Assembly: GCA_036741775.1 (NCBI GenBank)
Contig: DAINRQ010000015.1
Span: forward strand, 28,156-92,155
DNA length: 64,000 nucleotides
From: JAJKIV01 sp036741775
Lineage (GTDB): Bacteria; Gemmatimonadota; Gemmatimonadetes; Gemmatimonadales; Gemmatimonadaceae
Direction of reading: 5' to 3'
The notes under the pieces were generated by a model. It saw only the letters and a program-made list of their open reading frames with translations, was not told the origin of the DNA and did no database searches. Below are positions 61,575-64,000 of the stretch, in pieces; the first letter of the stretch is position 1; each line of letters starts with the position of its first letter. The position numbers and the translations under genes were made by a program.

Positions 61575-62537
61575 ATGCCCACGATCGTCCTCACCGCCTC
61601 CGACGTCCGTCGGTTGCTCGATCGTCCCGCGCTCCTCGCGTCGCTGCGCGGCGCGTTCGCGGCCTACTCGACCCGGCGCACTATCCCCGCCCAGCGCGCC
61701 GGATCGCCGCTCCCCGGGGAAGGGGGGCGAACGGTCATGGTCGTCTACCCGGGTCTTATCGACGGAATTCCGGCATTCACCGTCAAGGTCAACACCAAGA
61801 TCCCTGGCGCGGCTCGGAGCGTGATCGGCTCGATTCACCTCGCGGACCTCGAGACGGGCGACGTCCTCGCCATCATGGACTCGGTGGTCATCACCGCCGA
61901 GCGAACTGCCCTGGCCGGAGGGCTGGCGGCGGATGTGCTGGCCCGGCCCGAGGTGTCGCGCGTTGCGGTCGTTGGGGCAGGGGTGCAGGGAGAGGCGCAG
62001 GTACGCGCGCTGCAGCTGGTGCGGCGTGTCGAGCGGGTGGACGTCGTGGACGCGATTCCCGAGCGCGCCGAGGCGTACGCCGCCCGGGTAGGGCGGGCGT
62101 TAGGCATCGAGGTCGTGGCACGGGACCGGGTCACCGACGCCGTGCACGAGGCCGACGTCATCATCACCGCGACATGGTCCAAGCGCCCGTTTCTCACGCG
62201 CGCGATGGTGCGTGACGGCGCCCACATCACGGCCGTCGGGGCGGATGAGCCCGCGAAGGGTGAGGTGGACGCGGAGCTCATCAGGTCATCGTTGTTTGTG
62301 TGTGACGATCGGGATCTGGCCGCCGGGATGGGCGCCGTCGCCGGCGCCGGGCTCGGACCCGACGCGATCCACGCGGAACTCGGCGAGATCATCGCGGGCG
62401 TGAAGCCGGGGCGCACGAGCGCCGAGCAGATCACGATCTTCGGAACCGTCGGCCTCGCGTTCCAGGACCTCGCCGCCGCGTGGCAGGTGTACGGGGCGGC
62501 GCGGGCGACGGGGGCGGGGACGGTCGTGGACCTGTAG
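61575..62537 (+). CDS. Ornithine cyclodeaminase/mu-crystallin family protein
   Basis: 320 aa. The family is recognised by TVMVVYPGLIDGIPAFTVKVNTKIP (substrate-binding Lys), AERTALAGGLAADVLARP, the NAD site VAVVGAGVQGEAQVRAL, and ADVIITATWSKRPFL. Members catalyse ornithine cyclodeamination, ketimine reduction or alanine/lysine dehydrogenation; the exact reaction cannot be told. No Shine-Dalgarno is seen in the repeat-derived leader. It stands alone. Confidence 0.88.
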   Translation: MPTIVLTASDVRRLLDRPALLASLRGAFAAYSTRRTIPAQRAGSPLPGEGGRTVMVVYPGLIDGIPAFTVKVNTKIPGAARSVIGSIHLADLETGDVLAIMDSVVITAERTALAGGLAADVLARPEVSRVAVVGAGVQGEAQVRALQLVRRVERVDVVDAIPERAEAYAARVGRALGIEVVARDRVTDAVHEADVIITATWSKRPFLTRAMVRDGAHITAVGADEPAKGEVDAELIRSSLFVCDDRDLAAGMGAVAGAGLGPDAIHAELGEIIAGVKPGRTSAEQITIFGTVGLAFQDLAAAWQVYGAARATGAGTVVDL

Positions 62538-62559
62538 CGGGCCACGTCAGAATCGAGCG

Positions 62560-62854
62560 GTCATTCCGAGTCCTCAGACGAGGAATCCTCGGCCGCCCGG
62601 TAGAGGGCCGGCCTCTCTACCAGGACGCTCTGCGAACACCTGACGCAGATGGCCGCCGATTTCGCCGATTGCGCAGAATCCCTCTGTCGGGAAGCTCGGC
62701 CGCGCGGGAGTAGCAAACTCTCACGGTAGACGGAGAATCTGCGTTCTTCTGCGAAATCGGCGAAATCTGCGTCTGGCTTTTCTCCCTCCTCCCGGCAGAG
62801 GAACCAGCCCCCTTTACCGGGATGCCGAGGGTCCCTCGCTGCGCTCGGGATGAC
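62560..62854. repeat. ~300-bp nested inverted repeat, copy D
   Basis: Ends GTCATTCCGAG (62560) and CTCGGGATGAC (to 62854) are inverted with one mismatch. The interior again has GACGCAGATGGCCGCCGATT, CGCAGAATCCCTCTGTC, the partner GGAGAATCTGCGTTCTTC and CTACCGGGA-type segments. It fills most of the 397-bp gap between the cyclodeaminase-like and EamA genes; the rest shows nothing. Confidence 0.88.
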
Positions 62855-62934
62855 GCGCGGTATGATCGACGAACATGACCGGAGCAGCCCCCGTCGAATA
62901 GGTCGGTCGACCGAAGCTCGCATAGTATTCTCGG

Positions 62935-63849
62935 GTGTCCCTCACCACCGAGTCCGAGGTAACCACGCGCTCGCTCGCCTTCTCCCCAGGCGTGCGAGCG
63001 GCGGCCATCGGAGCGTTCTGGTTCAGCGTGATGGGACTCCTCGTGAAGCTCGCGGGGCGACGACTCGGGAGCATGGAGATCGTGCTCTTTCGCGGCGTCA
63101 TTACGCTCGCGTTGAGCTGGTGGTACCTGAAGCGCGCCGGCCTGTCGCCGTGGGGTACCGACCGAAAGCTCCTGTTCCTTCGCGGCACGACGGGCTCCAT
63201 CGCCCTCATGTGCTTCTTCGCCTCGATCGTCAATCTGCCGCTGGGCGAAGCAACCCTCATTCAGAACATGAACCCGGTGTTCGCGACCATCCTCGCCGCC
63301 GCGTTTCTGAAGGAGCACTTCGGCGCCGCGGAGATCGTCTGCCTCCTGGCGAGCCTCGTTGGGGTCGTGCTGATCGCGCACCCGACGTTCCTGTTCGGCA
63401 CCTCCGTGGACCCGGTCGATCCGCTCGACATCCTCGTCGCGCTCGGCGGCGCGTTCTTCAGCGGTTGCTCCTACGTACTTGTGCGCCGGATGCGCACGAG
63501 CGACCATCCGCTCGTGATCGTATTCTATCTGCCACTCATGAGCGTCCCGCTGTCGCTGCCATTCGCGCTGGCGGAGTGGCAGTGGCCGACGCCGGTCGAA
63601 TGGCTCCTGCTGCTCGGCGTCGGGATGACGACGCAGCTCGCGCAGGTGAGCATGACGCGCGGCCTCCAGCTGGAACGCACGGCGCGCGCGACAACGGTGG
63701 GCTACCTGCAGGTGGCGTTCGCGGTGGTCTGGGGACTCGTCGTGTTAGGCGAAGTCCCCGATGTGTGGACGCTCACCGGGGCCGTGATCATCATCGGGTC
63801 GATCCTCGGGCTCTCGTGGTGGCACAGCCTCGGGAGCGATCAGACCTGA
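62935..63849 (+). CDS. EamA/DMT-family transporter
   Basis: 304 aa with a GTG start. Ten predicted membrane helices form two EamA repeats: the first contains IGAFWFSVMGLLVKLAGRR and LPLGEATLIQNMNPVFATILA, the second FSGCSYVLVRRMRTSDHPLV and ATTVGYLQVAFAVVWGLVVLGE. These exporters move amino acids, nucleotides or other metabolites; the substrate is unknown. A GTTAGGC heptamer encodes Leu-Gly in VVLGE near the end. Confidence 0.9.
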   Translation: MSLTTESEVTTRSLAFSPGVRAAAIGAFWFSVMGLLVKLAGRRLGSMEIVLFRGVITLALSWWYLKRAGLSPWGTDRKLLFLRGTTGSIALMCFFASIVNLPLGEATLIQNMNPVFATILAAAFLKEHFGAAEIVCLLASLVGVVLIAHPTFLFGTSVDPVDPLDILVALGGAFFSGCSYVLVRRMRTSDHPLVIVFYLPLMSVPLSLPFALAEWQWPTPVEWLLLLGVGMTTQLAQVSMTRGLQLERTARATTVGYLQVAFAVVWGLVVLGEVPDVWTLTGAVIIIGSILGLSWWHSLGSDQT

Positions 63850-63850
63850 A

Positions 63851-63980
63851 GTAGCAGCTAGCAGCCATCAGCTAACAGCTATCAGCAAAGCCAAACCCTC
63901 GGGAAGCCCTCTGTTGCAGAGAGGCATCTCGAGGGTTCTCGCTTTGCTGATAGCTGATAGCTGCTGGCTGCTATGCTACC
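63851..63980. repeat. AGCTATCAGC hairpin element, copy 2
   Basis: An inverted repeat with arms of about 60 bp; the centre AAACCCTCGGG...CTCGAGGGTT and flanks CAAAGCCAAACCC/GGGTTCTCGCTTTG are those of the element at 54906 in the opposite orientation. It begins two bases after the transporter stop. CAGCTAGCAG at 63991-64000 looks like the start of a further unit cut by the window end. Confidence 0.88.
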
Positions 63981-64000
63981 GACCCTGCGACAGCTAGCAG

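Noticed and set aside
1107..63750. TTAGGC words as nematode telomere contamination
   Set aside because: They occur as single dispersed copies inside bacterial genes, never in tandem.
54906..63980. AGCTATCAGC tandem units considered as a CRISPR array
   Set aside because: The units are short, adjacent without spacers, arranged as hairpins, and no cas genes are present.

Overview
The window looks like part of a high-GC soil or sediment bacterium of the Gemmatimonadota type, probably from a metagenome assembly. This is an inference from content: very high GC, large Ser/Thr kinases fused to TPR repeats, an ECF sigma factor of the TIGR02999 kind, several ADOP (duplicated FtsX/MacB) permeases, a VPS10-like propeller protein, many Tat and lipoprotein signals, and a recurrent GTTAGGC heptamer. 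One run of 100 N (43131-43230) sits inside a repeat and is flanked by identical 55-mers. I saw no rRNA, tRNA, CRISPR array, phage or plasmid functions.

Layout. 1-9 kb: 3' end of a PQQ dehydrogenase, a secreted serine hydrolase, an ECF sigma/TPR-kinase pair, a vanadium-haloperoxidase/PAP2 lipoprotein, and a GxxExxY nuclease-like gene between inverted repeats. 9-20.6 kb: a giant VPS10-like propeller, an SGNH lipoprotein, a Tat-exported alanine-racemase-like protein coupled to an MBL hydrolase, a broken Uma2 gene, a second TPR kinase and a Tat-exported HisC-like aminotransferase. 20.7-24.1 kb: a BlaI repressor, M56 peptidase and membrane serine hydrolase operon behind two perfect 14-bp operators. 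24.1-33.3 kb: a globin, then a purine catabolism block. In that block a BTAD/propeller regulator overlaps allB-alc-uraD-uraH, and faces puuD plus a CitE-like DUF6986 protein. Together these cover urate to ureidoglycolate, with a candidate glyoxylate-handling enzyme.

33.4-43 kb: an ABC-2 exporter (COG4586/4587/3694 type), a molybdenum hydroxylase with its 2Fe-2S subunit and an NHL propeller, and an RsbQ-like hydrolase translationally coupled to a PAS histidine kinase. 43-55 kb: three ADOP permeases (one with a PadR regulator), beta-carbonic anhydrase, an HExxH lipoprotein, a zinc ribbon protein and a Gfo/Idh oxidoreductase. 55-64 kb: two proteins of unknown function, an RNB exoribonuclease, a CHRD lipoprotein, an ATP-grasp ligase next to a zinc metallopeptidase, an ornithine-cyclodeaminase-like enzyme and an EamA transporter.

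The intergenic space is unusually structured. At least five dispersed families occur: (i) GGGGTCAGA(G/T)TC palindromes that abut stop codons within 1-4 nt; (ii) ~300-bp nested inverted repeats ending in TGTCATTCCGAGCGGAG; (iii) AGCTATCAGC hairpins; (iv) a ~130-bp GC-rich repeat at 36.2 and 46.1 kb; (v) GGGAACC simple repeats. These, together with the GxxExxY cassette, the BlaI-like operon and the RsbQ/PAS-kinase pair, are the parts most worth following up.
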